This document shows, in pieces, positions 51,981 through 60,063 of a stretch of DNA of 64,000 nt. This stretch comes from CAXBBB01 sp963841855 (GTDB lineage Bacteria > Bacteroidota > Rhodothermia > Rhodothermales > BA12). The notes beneath the pieces are model-generated. The model made no database searches, was not told where the DNA came from, and saw nothing but the letters and a program-made list of their open reading frames with translations. Within the stretch, counting starts at the first letter, position 1, and every line of letters starts with the position of its first letter. The stretch covers positions 248,001-312,000 of the forward strand of contig CAWJEJ010000003.1 of assembly GCA_963841855.1 (NCBI GenBank), written 5' to 3'. The translations under genes were made by a program, and so were the position numbers.

Positions 51981-51993
51981 CTGTTCCCCGCCT

Positions 51994-52815
51994 ATGAGTC
52001 TCGTTCACCGCCTACTCAGAAAACCGTTCTTCGGCCGCTTCGAAGTACCGTGGCGATGGCCGCGGGGGGCAGACAAGTCGGCGTGGGAGCGCGTTGATCT
52101 TAGGGGGGCGAAAGGCGGCTGTCTGGTTGGGTTGTGGAGCGCTGCCGAGGGAGAGGCGATTGCGACTCTGGTGCTCGTTCACCCGATGGGCAAGGCGGCC
52201 AAGGGGTTCTGGCTGCGCTACGGCCACGCCGATCTGTTTCGGCGGTCGGGTTTTCACGTGCTAGCGTTCGACGCCAACGGGTTCGGCGAGAGCGAGCCGT
52301 CGTCGTTCGACTACCCGTCGGATATTCTGGCGGCGGGGCTCTGGGCGCAGGATCGTCAACCAGAATTACCTGTCGGACTCGTCGGCGCGTCGTTCGGAGC
52401 GGGTTGGGGACTGTGCGCGCTGGCACGTAGCGGCAGTCCGTATCGCGCTGCCGTTTTGGAAGCCGCGTTTGCGACGCTGCCTGAGTTTTGGAAGCAGTTT
52501 CCAGTCGCGCACGCGGCGCTACGAGCGTCGCAGGTCGTCTGGCCCCGCCTCGAACGTAGCCTCCGCCCCGAGCACGAGGCGACGCGCGTGATCGGACACC
52601 CGGACGTGCTGCTCGTCTACGGCGATCAGGACCGCTACACGCCGCCTGCTTACGGCGAACGACTGCTACGCGCGCTCGACGGTGTTGCCGATGCGGATTT
52701 GCTGGTGCTGCCCGGCGTCGGACACACGTTCGCCTATCGCGACGCTCCCGAAGCGTATAGGGCGCGCGTCGTGCCCTTTCTGCGCGACGCGCTGGCTCAG
52801 ACTTCGCTGGTTTAG
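51994..52815 (+). CDS. Alpha/beta hydrolase
   Basis: The 273-residue hydrolase has the nucleophile elbow G-A-S-F-G (VGLVGASFGAGWG), an aspartate region LLVYGDQDRYTPPAYG and the histidine motif GVGHTFAYRD. VLVHPMGKAAKGFWLRYG forms the oxyanion loop. The group hydrolyses esters or similar bonds; the substrate is unknown. Its promoter region is shared with the HxlR gene, which points to induction by a reactive compound that the hydrolase may detoxify. Its stop overlaps that of lysS by 4 bases. An upstream TTG at 51964 is possible but lies within the repeat. Confidence 0.88.
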   Translation: MSLVHRLLRKPFFGRFEVPWRWPRGADKSAWERVDLRGAKGGCLVGLWSAAEGEAIATLVLVHPMGKAAKGFWLRYGHADLFRRSGFHVLAFDANGFGESEPSSFDYPSDILAAGLWAQDRQPELPVGLVGASFGAGWGLCALARSGSPYRAAVLEAAFATLPEFWKQFPVAHAALRASQVVWPRLERSLRPEHEATRVIGHPDVLLVYGDQDRYTPPAYGERLLRALDGVADADLLVLPGVGHTFAYRDAPEAYRARVVPFLRDALAQTSLV

Positions 52816-54383
52816 GACTGGAGTTCGTCTTTTGGATCGTCGGTCGTGCCGCCGTCTTCGGGGCGCATCAGGGGGAAGAGGATCACGTCGCGGATCGACT
52901 GCTGGCCGGTCAGCATCATGGCGAGGCGGTCGATGCCCATTCCCATTCCAGCCGTCGGCGGCATGCCGTATTCCAACGCGCGCAAAAAGTCTTCGTCGAG
53001 TGGTTGGGCCTCGTCGTCTCCGGCTGTGCGCAGGCGGTTCTGCTCTTCGAACCTTGCGCGCTGGTCGTCGGGGTCGTTGAGTTCGCTGAATGCGTTGCAG
53101 ATCTCCTTGCCGCCGACGATGGCTTCGAAGCGCTCGACCAACCCGTCGTGCTCGCGGTGGCGCTTGGCCAAGGGCGAGAGGCTGACCGGATAATCGGTGA
53201 TGAACGTCGGCTGGATGAGGTTGGGCTCGACGGTTTCGCCGAAGATCTCGTCGAGCAACTTGCCCTCACCCATCGACGCGTCGGTTTCGATGTGGAGTGA
53301 GCGGGCAGCGGCTTCGATTTCATCGCGGCCCTTGCCCATCAGGTCGTGTCCCGTTGCGTCCTGGATCGCCTGGAAGAAGGGCAGCCTCCGCCACGATCCG
53401 CCGAACTCGATCGTGTGCTCGCCGACCTGAACGCTCGTGCCGCCGTTGAGTCTGCCGACGACGGCCTGGACCATCTCTTCGACCATCTCCATCATCCACG
53501 TGTAGTCCTGATAGGCCACGTAGACTTCGAGCATCGTGAACTCGGGGTTGTGGAAGCGCGACAGGCCCTCGTTGCGGAAGTCTTTTGCGATCTCGTAGAC
53601 GCCCTCGAACCCACCGACGACCAAGCGCTTGAGGTACAACTCGTCGGCGATGCGCAGGAAGAGCGGCATGTCGAGCGCGTTGTGATGCGTCGTAAACGGG
53701 CGCGCGGCGGCGCCTCCGTAGAGCGGCTGGAGAACGGGCGTCTCGACCTCCACATATCCCTTCTCGTCCAGAAAACGGCGGATCGTGCTGACGATGGTCG
53801 CGCGCTGCTTGAACACGTGGCGCACGCCCGGGTGCAGCGCCAGGTCGACGTAGCGCTGGCGGTAGCGGAATTCCTTGTCGGTGATCTGATTGAAGACTTG
53901 GCCGTCGACTTCTTTCTCGACGGGCAGCGGGCGCAGCGCTTTGGTGAGCAGCGTGAACGTTGTGGAGTGGATGCTGACCTCGCCCGTCCGCGTCCGAAAC
54001 ACCCAGCCACTGACGCCAACGAAATCGCCCAGGTCGACGCGCTTCTTGACGACGGCGTTGTAATAGCCGTCTGGCAGATCGTCGCGGCGGACGTAGAGCT
54101 GAATCCGTCCGCTCTCGTCGGCAATCGACAGGAACGCAGCTTTACCCATCACCCGGATCGCCACGACGCGCCCGGCGACGGTCACGCGGTACGATCCGGC
54201 TTCCTCGCCCTCGGCGGGTGCGTGCTGCTCGTCGTCGTAGGTGGCGAGGATCGTGGCCGCGTCGGTCGTGCGCTGGAACGCGGCGGCAGGGTATGGATCG
54301 ACGCCCGCAGCGGCGATGGCGTCGCGGCTGGCCCTACGGGCGATCTCCTGCTCGGTGCGGTCGGGGGCGGTGGAGTCGGGCAT
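52812..54383 (-). CDS. lysS: Lysyl-tRNA synthetase, class II
   Basis: The 523-residue enzyme charges tRNA-Lys. An N-terminal OB-fold anticodon-binding domain (about 65-150, VAGRVVAIRVMGKAAFLSIADESGRIQLYV) is followed by the class II core. Motif 1 lies around FLDEKGYVEVETPVLQP, motif 2 is DFRNEGLSRFHNPEFTMLEVY, and motif 3 is AGMGMGIDRLAMMLTGQ. The lysine-pocket residues (EICNAFSELNDPDDQ) are present. The ATG at 54383 gives a normal start. The C-terminal tail is short and acidic. Confidence 0.96.
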   Translation of the reverse strand: MPDSTAPDRTEQEIARRASRDAIAAAGVDPYPAAAFQRTTDAATILATYDDEQHAPAEGEEAGSYRVTVAGRVVAIRVMGKAAFLSIADESGRIQLYVRRDDLPDGYYNAVVKKRVDLGDFVGVSGWVFRTRTGEVSIHSTTFTLLTKALRPLPVEKEVDGQVFNQITDKEFRYRQRYVDLALHPGVRHVFKQRATIVSTIRRFLDEKGYVEVETPVLQPLYGGAAARPFTTHHNALDMPLFLRIADELYLKRLVVGGFEGVYEIAKDFRNEGLSRFHNPEFTMLEVYVAYQDYTWMMEMVEEMVQAVVGRLNGGTSVQVGEHTIEFGGSWRRLPFFQAIQDATGHDLMGKGRDEIEAAARSLHIETDASMGEGKLLDEIFGETVEPNLIQPTFITDYPVSLSPLAKRHREHDGLVERFEAIVGGKEICNAFSELNDPDDQRARFEEQNRLRTAGDDEAQPLDEDFLRALEYGMPPTAGMGMGIDRLAMMLTGQQSIRDVILFPLMRPEDGGTTDDPKDELQS

Positions 54384-54450
54384 GCGGGGGCGGGATGGTC
54401 GGTGGGGAGCGGGGGCGCGGTCGTCGGGAGCCAAGGCGCCACCCTTTCAG

Positions 54451-54538
54451 ACTGTCATCGCGAGGAGCGGAGCGACGTGGCGATCTCCGCACCATCGGCT
54501 AGCTTCGGAGATCGCCGCGCTGCGCTCGCGATGACAGT
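54451..54538. repeat. Interspersed inverted repeat (TGTCATCGCGAG family)
   Basis: The left arm (54451-54489, starting ACTGTCATCGCGAG and ending GGCGATCTCCG) pairs with the right arm (54506-54538, CGGAGATCGCC to CGCGATGACAGT), leaving a short internal mismatch and a 16-base loop. This matches the style of a widespread bacterial repeat (TGTCATTGCGAGG-AGCGAAGCG). Confidence 0.75.
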
Positions 54539-54584
54539 TGGGTGGGCCAGAGGTTACGGCGTGGGCGGGCGCAGTTGGACGGTG

Positions 54585-54618
54585 CGTGCGCCGGGGCGGG
54601 GCGTGCGCCGGGGCGGGG
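54585..54618. repeat. Two tandem 17-base GC-rich copies
   Basis: CGTGCGCCGGGGCGGGG occurs twice in a row (54585-54601 and 54602-54618) between lysS and the cyclophilin gene. It may be a slippage or assembly product. Confidence 0.7.
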
Positions 54619-54644
54619 CGGTGGTTGGGCCACGCGCGGAAACG

Positions 54645-55400
54645 TCACTCGCTGCCAGCGGGCGGCGTGTAGTTGGGAAGCGGCTCGAGGGAGAGGTAGA
54701 CGGGCGTCGGCGGCTGGTCGGCGGTCATGCCTTGGTCGCCCAGCGTGCGCGTCGTGGCCATCGTAGCGATGGCGTCGATTACGTTCTGACCTTCGACGGT
54801 TCGGCCGAAGACGGTGTACTGCTCGTCGAGAACCGGGACGCCGCCTTCGCGCAGGTAGCGGGCGACGGTTTCGGCGTTCCAGTCGAAGCCGGAGTTGCCC
54901 GTCGCCATGCGGATGCGTTCGCGCATTTCGAGCAGGATGGTCGAGTCGAGCGCCATGCCGTGGACGAGGTAGAACTGGCTGCCCGAGGACCGGCGCTGCG
55001 GGTTGACCTGATCGCCTTCGCGCGCGGCGGCCAGAGCACCGGTGAAGTGATAGCCACGGCCCAGCTCGGCGTCGACCTGCCAGCCCGGGCCGCCCTGCCC
55101 GTCGTCGAACGGGACGTCGTTGCGGCTGTTGGGGTCGCCGCCCTGAATCATGAAGTCCTTGATGACGCGATGGAAGCGGGTCGAGTCGACCGTGCCTTCA
55201 ACGGCGAGGCGTTTGAAGTTGTCACGGTGCAGCGGCGTGTCGTCGGACAGTTCGACGACGATGCGGCCCATCGTCGTGTTGATGGCATAGAAGTTAGTCG
55301 CAGGCAGTTCGGCAGACTCGGCCGGAGCGTCTTGAGCCGAGGCGTCGGGCTGGCAGCCAGCAACGAGCAGCGTGAGCAGTAGGAGCGAGAGGGGGCGCAT
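54645..55400 (-). CDS. Cyclophilin-type peptidyl-prolyl isomerase lipoprotein
   Basis: The 251-residue protein has a lipoprotein signal (MRPLSLLLLTLLVAGC). A cyclophilin fold follows with F-H-R-V-I-K-D-F-M-I-Q-G-G-D-P (catalytic Arg in STRFHRVIKDF), SGSQFYLVHGM and EQYTVFGRTVEGQNVIDAI. It catalyses proline cis-trans isomerisation in the periplasm, helping secreted proteins fold. A segment of about 40 residues (DSTILLEMRERIRMATGN) is inserted before the last strands, as in several Bacteroidota homologues. The ATG at 55400 opens the signal. Confidence 0.93.
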   Translation of the reverse strand: MRPLSLLLLTLLVAGCQPDASAQDAPAESAELPATNFYAINTTMGRIVVELSDDTPLHRDNFKRLAVEGTVDSTRFHRVIKDFMIQGGDPNSRNDVPFDDGQGGPGWQVDAELGRGYHFTGALAAAREGDQVNPQRRSSGSQFYLVHGMALDSTILLEMRERIRMATGNSGFDWNAETVARYLREGGVPVLDEQYTVFGRTVEGQNVIDAIATMATTRTLGDQGMTADQPPTPVYLSLEPLPNYTPPAGSE

Positions 55401-55597
55401 GGAGAAGGCGGTTTGGGAAGCGGTAAGGTAGCCGAACTCAACGCGCCCGGACTCGAAAGGCGTGCGGATTATGGCGCCCGCGTCGCGACTTGGTGCGTCC
55501 AAATCGTTTACCTGCGGTCGAGGTCAGCCGATACCTGTCGTATTCTACGCGCGGATACTGTGCGTTCCTACTGCACCCTTGCTCTTCCTACCCGGCT

Positions 55598-57355
55598 GTG
55601 TCCTACTGGTTGTTTGCGCTTTCGGCGCCGGTCGCGCTCTTCAGCATGATCTGGCTGGGCGTCGTCGCGTGGCGACGGCGTCAGATGCGAGGTGCGCTCT
55701 CGCTCCACGCACTGGCGTGGTCGGCCGGGGTGTGGCTGGTGTGCTCGCTGGGCCAGATGTTCGGCCCCCAGAGTCTGACGTACTGGTTGGGCGCGGTCGC
55801 GTACGTGTTCATTCCGTGGACGCCAATCGCGTGGCTCGCCTTCGCGCTCTCGCTGACCGGACGCGCCGACGCGCTGCGCTCCTGGCCGATGTACGTCCTG
55901 TACGCCATCGCTATCGTCACGGGTGTGTTGGGCGTCACGATGCCGCTGCACGGCCTGATCTGGGCGTCGTGGCGGCACGTGACGGACGGGCCGTTCCACA
56001 ACGGCGTCACGACGTACGGCGCTTGGATATGGGCGATCGTACCGCTGCTGTGGGGCTCCGTCTTGGTGGGCTGCGGACTCATCCTGTCGTCCTACGCACG
56101 CGCGCTCACGACGTACCGCAAGCTGACGTTCTGGGTGGCCGCCGGTGCCATCCTGCCGCTGCTGTTCAACGTGCTGTTCCTGTTTCGCGTGCTCCCCACC
56201 GACAAGGACTTCTCGGTCGTCGCGTTCGCGCTGACGGCGGGCGCATTCGGACTGGCGCTGTTTCGCTTCCGCCTGCTCGACCTGCAACCGACGGCGCGCT
56301 CGCTGCTGATCGACCGGATGAGCGAGGCCGTCCTGGTGATCAACCCGCAAGGCGTCGTGTCGGATTTCAATGCCGCGCTGGTCGGCTGGATCGCGGCGAC
56401 TCCTCCGCTGGGCGAGCGGCTGGCCGACTGCCTGCCCGAACTGGCGCTGGCGCTGGAGCGGGACCAAGGCGAGGCCGAGTTGGAGCGAGACGGGGAGCAG
56501 CGCTGGTTTGACTGGCATGCCACCGATGTCGGAGAGGGCGCGCTGACGGACCGACTGATCCTACTGCGCGACGTGACCGAACGCCGAGCGGCCGAGCACG
56601 CGTTGCAGGCAGCCCACGACGCGCTCCAGCAGCGCAACGCCGATCTCGACGCGTTCGCTCACATGGTGGCTCACGACCTCAAGACGCCAATAAACGGTAT
56701 TTACGGCTACGCTCAACTCCTCGCGCTCGAAGGCGACGAGGGCCCCGAGATGCAGCAGGAATCGACCGATGCCATCCTCGAACTCTCGCAGCAGATGGTC
56801 GGTATCATCGACGGGCTGCTGACGCTGGCAAGCGTGCGCGGCCAAGCCATCACGCCCGTCCCGCTCGACATGGAGCGCATTACGAGCGCCGCACTTCGGT
56901 GTCTAGGTCCGCTGTTCGATAGCCACAGCGCGCAGGTGACGAGTCCCGACACGTGGCCCTGCGCGGCGGGTTACGCGCCGTGGGTGACGGCGTGCTGGGT
57001 CAACTACCTCACCAATGCCGTCAAGTATGGAGGCGCCCCACCGAAGCTGGCTCTGGGAGCATGCGAAGACGGCGACGGATTCGCGCGCTTCTGGGTGGAC
57101 GACAACGGAGAAGGCGTGTCGCCCGAGCGCCGAGTCGCCATATTCGCTCCGTTCGAGCGGCTCCACGGACCGGACGTCGACGGGCATGGCGTAGGCCTGT
57201 CGATCGTGCAGCGCATCGTTGACCGGCTCGGCGGCGCTTGCGGAATGGACCAAGCACCCGGCGGCGGAAGTCGCTTCTGGTTCACGCTGCCCGCGGAGCC
57301 GCTCATTCCCACGCCGCACGGCGTTCGAGACTCTGCTACTGTTTTAACGCGCTAG
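55598..57355 (+). CDS. Seven-TM sensor histidine kinase with PAS domain
   Basis: This roughly 585-residue kinase has an N-terminal seven-helix membrane sensor like the HisKA_7TM family (about 1-230, starting VSYWLFALSAPVALFSMIWLG). A PAS domain at about 240-350 (LIDRMSEAVLVINPQGVVSDFN ... LLRDVTERRAAE) is followed by HisKA (FAHMVAHDLKTPINGIYGYAQLL) and HATPase (WVNYLTNAVKYGG, VDDNGEGVSP, GHGVGLSIVQRIV). No ATG is available before the first helix. GTG at 55598 is preferred because it precedes the helix directly; TTG at 55490 is also open. There is no adjacent regulator. Confidence 0.88.
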   Translation: MSYWLFALSAPVALFSMIWLGVVAWRRRQMRGALSLHALAWSAGVWLVCSLGQMFGPQSLTYWLGAVAYVFIPWTPIAWLAFALSLTGRADALRSWPMYVLYAIAIVTGVLGVTMPLHGLIWASWRHVTDGPFHNGVTTYGAWIWAIVPLLWGSVLVGCGLILSSYARALTTYRKLTFWVAAGAILPLLFNVLFLFRVLPTDKDFSVVAFALTAGAFGLALFRFRLLDLQPTARSLLIDRMSEAVLVINPQGVVSDFNAALVGWIAATPPLGERLADCLPELALALERDQGEAELERDGEQRWFDWHATDVGEGALTDRLILLRDVTERRAAEHALQAAHDALQQRNADLDAFAHMVAHDLKTPINGIYGYAQLLALEGDEGPEMQQESTDAILELSQQMVGIIDGLLTLASVRGQAITPVPLDMERITSAALRCLGPLFDSHSAQVTSPDTWPCAAGYAPWVTACWVNYLTNAVKYGGAPPKLALGACEDGDGFARFWVDDNGEGVSPERRVAIFAPFERLHGPDVDGHGVGLSIVQRIVDRLGGACGMDQAPGGGSRFWFTLPAEPLIPTPHGVRDSATVLTR

Positions 57356-57410
57356 GGCGGTGGTGAGAGAGCAGCGCGGGTATCTTGACGCTCTCTTTTC
57401 CCAACATCGC

Positions 57411-59927
57411 ATGGCCCGCCTCGCCGCTCTTCTCCTGCTCCTCATCGTCGCCCCGGTTCGGGCGCAGCTGCTCTCGCCCGCTCAGTTTCTGGGCTACGAA
57501 CTGGGAGAGCGCTTCACGTCGCACCACCGCGTGATGGACTACGTGGCGCACGTCGCCGCCGAGTCGCCGCGCGTCGCAGTGGAATCCTACGGCGCGACGT
57601 ACGAAGGACGCGAACTGGTGCTGGCGACGATCGCGACGCCGAGCAATCTGGCCAACATCGACGCGATCCGGCAGGCGCACCTGGCGCGGCTGGGCATGGG
57701 CGGCGGAGCGCAGTCCGGCGACGCTCCGGCCATCGTCTGGCTCAGCTACAACGTGCACGGTAACGAGAGCGTGTCGAGCGAAGCGTCGCTGGAGGTGCTC
57801 TATCGCCTAGCCGATCCGGCAAACGGGCAGGCGTCGGCGTGGCTCGGCAACGTCGTCGTCCTGCTCGACCCGATGCTCAACCCCGACGGGCGCGAGCGCT
57901 ACGTGAACTGGTACAAGCAGCGGCGCGCGCTGCCGACGTTCAACGCCGATCCCAACGCGTGGGAGCACGACGAGCCGTGGCCCCGCGGACGCGCCAATCA
58001 CTACCTGTTCGACCTCAACCGCGACTGGGCGTGGCAGACACAGGTCGAGAGCCAGCAGCGCGTGGCACTTTACCGAACGTGGTACCCGCACGTCCACGCC
58101 GATTTCCACGAGCAGGGCGTCGACGCACCCTATTACTTCGCTCCGGCCGCCGAGCCGTTCCACCGCGTCATCACCCCGTTTCAGCGCGACTGGCAGACTA
58201 GGCTGGGCGCGCGCAACGCCCAAACGTTCGACCAGGCCAGCCGCCTCTACTTCACTGGAGAAGTCTTCGACCTCTTCTATCCGTCGTACGGCGACACGTG
58301 GCCGACGTACAACGGCGCCATCGGCATGACGTACGAGCAGGGCGGATCGGGCCGCGCCGGAATCGGCATCGAAACGAGCGAAGGCGACACGCTGACGCTG
58401 GCCTACCGCATCGCCGGGCACGTGGCGACGAGTATGAACACGGTCGCTGTCGCGTCGGACACGCGCGCCGAGCTGGTGAGCGAGATGGAGGCGTACTACC
58501 GGCGCGCCGCCCGAGGGGAGAATGCGCCCTACGTCGGCTACGTCGTGTCGGCCGAGCAGGGCACCCAATCGCTACGCGGGCTGACGCGGCTCCTGGACGC
58601 CAACGGCATCGCCTACCAGGCTGCCGCTCAGTCCTCAGTCGCGACGGGCTATGCCTACCGCCGCGGGCAGACCGAGACGTTTACGGTCTCGCCGGGCGAC
58701 CTGATCATCCGCGCCGCTCAGCCCAACGGGACGCTGGCTCAGGTGCTGATGGAGCCCGAGGCAGGCATTCCCGACTCGCTCACGTACGACATCACAGCGT
58801 GGTCGCTGCCCTACGCGCACGACCTGGACGCGTGGGCCGTAACGGCATCGCTTCCCGCTCGCACGGGCCTGTGGTACGAAGCCGGAGCCGGTACGCCCGA
58901 GGTGGGCGCCGTCGCCTACGCCCTTCCCCTCGAGTCCATGGACGGGCTGCGCTCGCTCGCCGACGCGTTCGAGGCCGGACTGAGCGCACGCCTGTCGACG
59001 GGCGCCTTTCGCGCGGGTGGGAGCGAATTTGGCAGAGGAACCGTCGTGTTCACGCGCAAGGGTAACCAGCGCGGTCAAGGCGACGCGTTCGCAGAGACCG
59101 TCGCACGGATCGGGCGGGCGCATGGTGTCGAGCCGGTCGCGCTGCGCTCGACGCGGGTCGATGCGGGCCAGGACTTTGGATCGAGTGGCGTCGCGTTCCT
59201 CCAGGCGCCGCGCGTCGCCGTTGCCGCCGGCGATTTTGCGTCTTCGCTGGGGCTGGGCGAGGTGTGGCACTTCTTCGAGCAGCAGATCGGCTATCCGGTC
59301 ACGCTCGCCGCGCCGTCCGACCTGATGCGCGCCGGAGCGCTCTACGACTACGACGTACTCGTACTGCCGCCGGGCGACTACGACGACGTACTGACTGACG
59401 AACGACTCGGCGACCTGCGCGCCTGGATGCGAGCCGGCGGCCGGTTGGTCGCGCTCGAAGGCGCCGCCCGGGCCCTGGCCGGACGCGACGGTTTCGGCCT
59501 GAAACGCAAAGAGGCAGCCGAATCCGGTGACGACTCGACCGCTGCCACGACGCGCCGCTACGCCGACAGGGAACGCGACGACGTGACCGAGTCGACGCCC
59601 GGCGCCGTCCACCGCGTCACGCTCGACCCGACGCACCCGCTGGCGTTTGGCTACGGCGAGGAGACGTTCGCGCTCGTCCGTTCGGGCCGAGCCTACGCGC
59701 CGCTCGCCGATGGCTGGAACGTCGGCATAGTGGCGAGCGGCATTCCCGTCAGCGGATTCGCCGGGGCCGACGCGCAGTCCGAGTTGGGCGGCGCGCTGCT
59801 CTACGGCGTCGAAGACGTGGGCCAGGGCGCCGTCGTCTACCTGCTCGACAACCCGCTCTTCCGCGGCTTCTGGGAGGGCGGCAAGCGCCTGTTCGCCAAC
59901 GCCGTCTTCTTCGTCGGGACGGACTGA
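57411..59927 (+). CDS. Secreted M14-family zinc carboxypeptidase
   Basis: The 838-residue protein has a signal peptide (MARLAALLLLLIVAPVRAQ). A peptidase M14 domain covers residues 30-360, with zinc ligands His116 and Glu119 (NVHGNES) and a third ligand likely His233 in HADFHEQG. The D-L-N-R-D-W and NPDGRERYVNWYKQRR segments match the family. A later region (about 620-830) resembles a glutamine-amidotransferase-like fold (YDYDVLVLPPGDYDD, LRAWMRAGGRLVALEG). Such proteins are common in Bacteroidota and probably digest peptides outside the cytoplasm. There is no T9SS sorting domain. Confidence 0.92.
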   Translation: MARLAALLLLLIVAPVRAQLLSPAQFLGYELGERFTSHHRVMDYVAHVAAESPRVAVESYGATYEGRELVLATIATPSNLANIDAIRQAHLARLGMGGGAQSGDAPAIVWLSYNVHGNESVSSEASLEVLYRLADPANGQASAWLGNVVVLLDPMLNPDGRERYVNWYKQRRALPTFNADPNAWEHDEPWPRGRANHYLFDLNRDWAWQTQVESQQRVALYRTWYPHVHADFHEQGVDAPYYFAPAAEPFHRVITPFQRDWQTRLGARNAQTFDQASRLYFTGEVFDLFYPSYGDTWPTYNGAIGMTYEQGGSGRAGIGIETSEGDTLTLAYRIAGHVATSMNTVAVASDTRAELVSEMEAYYRRAARGENAPYVGYVVSAEQGTQSLRGLTRLLDANGIAYQAAAQSSVATGYAYRRGQTETFTVSPGDLIIRAAQPNGTLAQVLMEPEAGIPDSLTYDITAWSLPYAHDLDAWAVTASLPARTGLWYEAGAGTPEVGAVAYALPLESMDGLRSLADAFEAGLSARLSTGAFRAGGSEFGRGTVVFTRKGNQRGQGDAFAETVARIGRAHGVEPVALRSTRVDAGQDFGSSGVAFLQAPRVAVAAGDFASSLGLGEVWHFFEQQIGYPVTLAAPSDLMRAGALYDYDVLVLPPGDYDDVLTDERLGDLRAWMRAGGRLVALEGAARALAGRDGFGLKRKEAAESGDDSTAATTRRYADRERDDVTESTPGAVHRVTLDPTHPLAFGYGEETFALVRSGRAYAPLADGWNVGIVASGIPVSGFAGADAQSELGGALLYGVEDVGQGAVVYLLDNPLFRGFWEGGKRLFANAVFFVGTD

Positions 59928-60002
59928 CGCTCCCCGCTGCCCTTAACCGAACGAGCGACTCAGCACCCCTCCTGAATCGACGCTGCCTGGCCGGTCAGGA
60001 GA

Positions 60003-60063
60003 GGGCTTGTCTGAGAACTCAATTCGGGACCGCGCCGGGCCGGACACGCGCTCAGACAAACCC
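60003..60063. repeat. Inverted repeat between M14 and GH13 genes
   Basis: GGGCTTGTCTGAG (60003-60015) and CTCAGACAAACCC (60051-60063) pair at 12 of 13 positions across 35 bases. There is no T-run, so it is not a clear terminator. It ends one base before the GH13 stop codon. Confidence 0.5.

Noticed and set aside
53346..55382. 678-codon plus-strand open frame opposite lysS and the cyclophilin gene
   Set aside because: It spans two genuine minus-strand genes and a repeat, and has no protein-like features.
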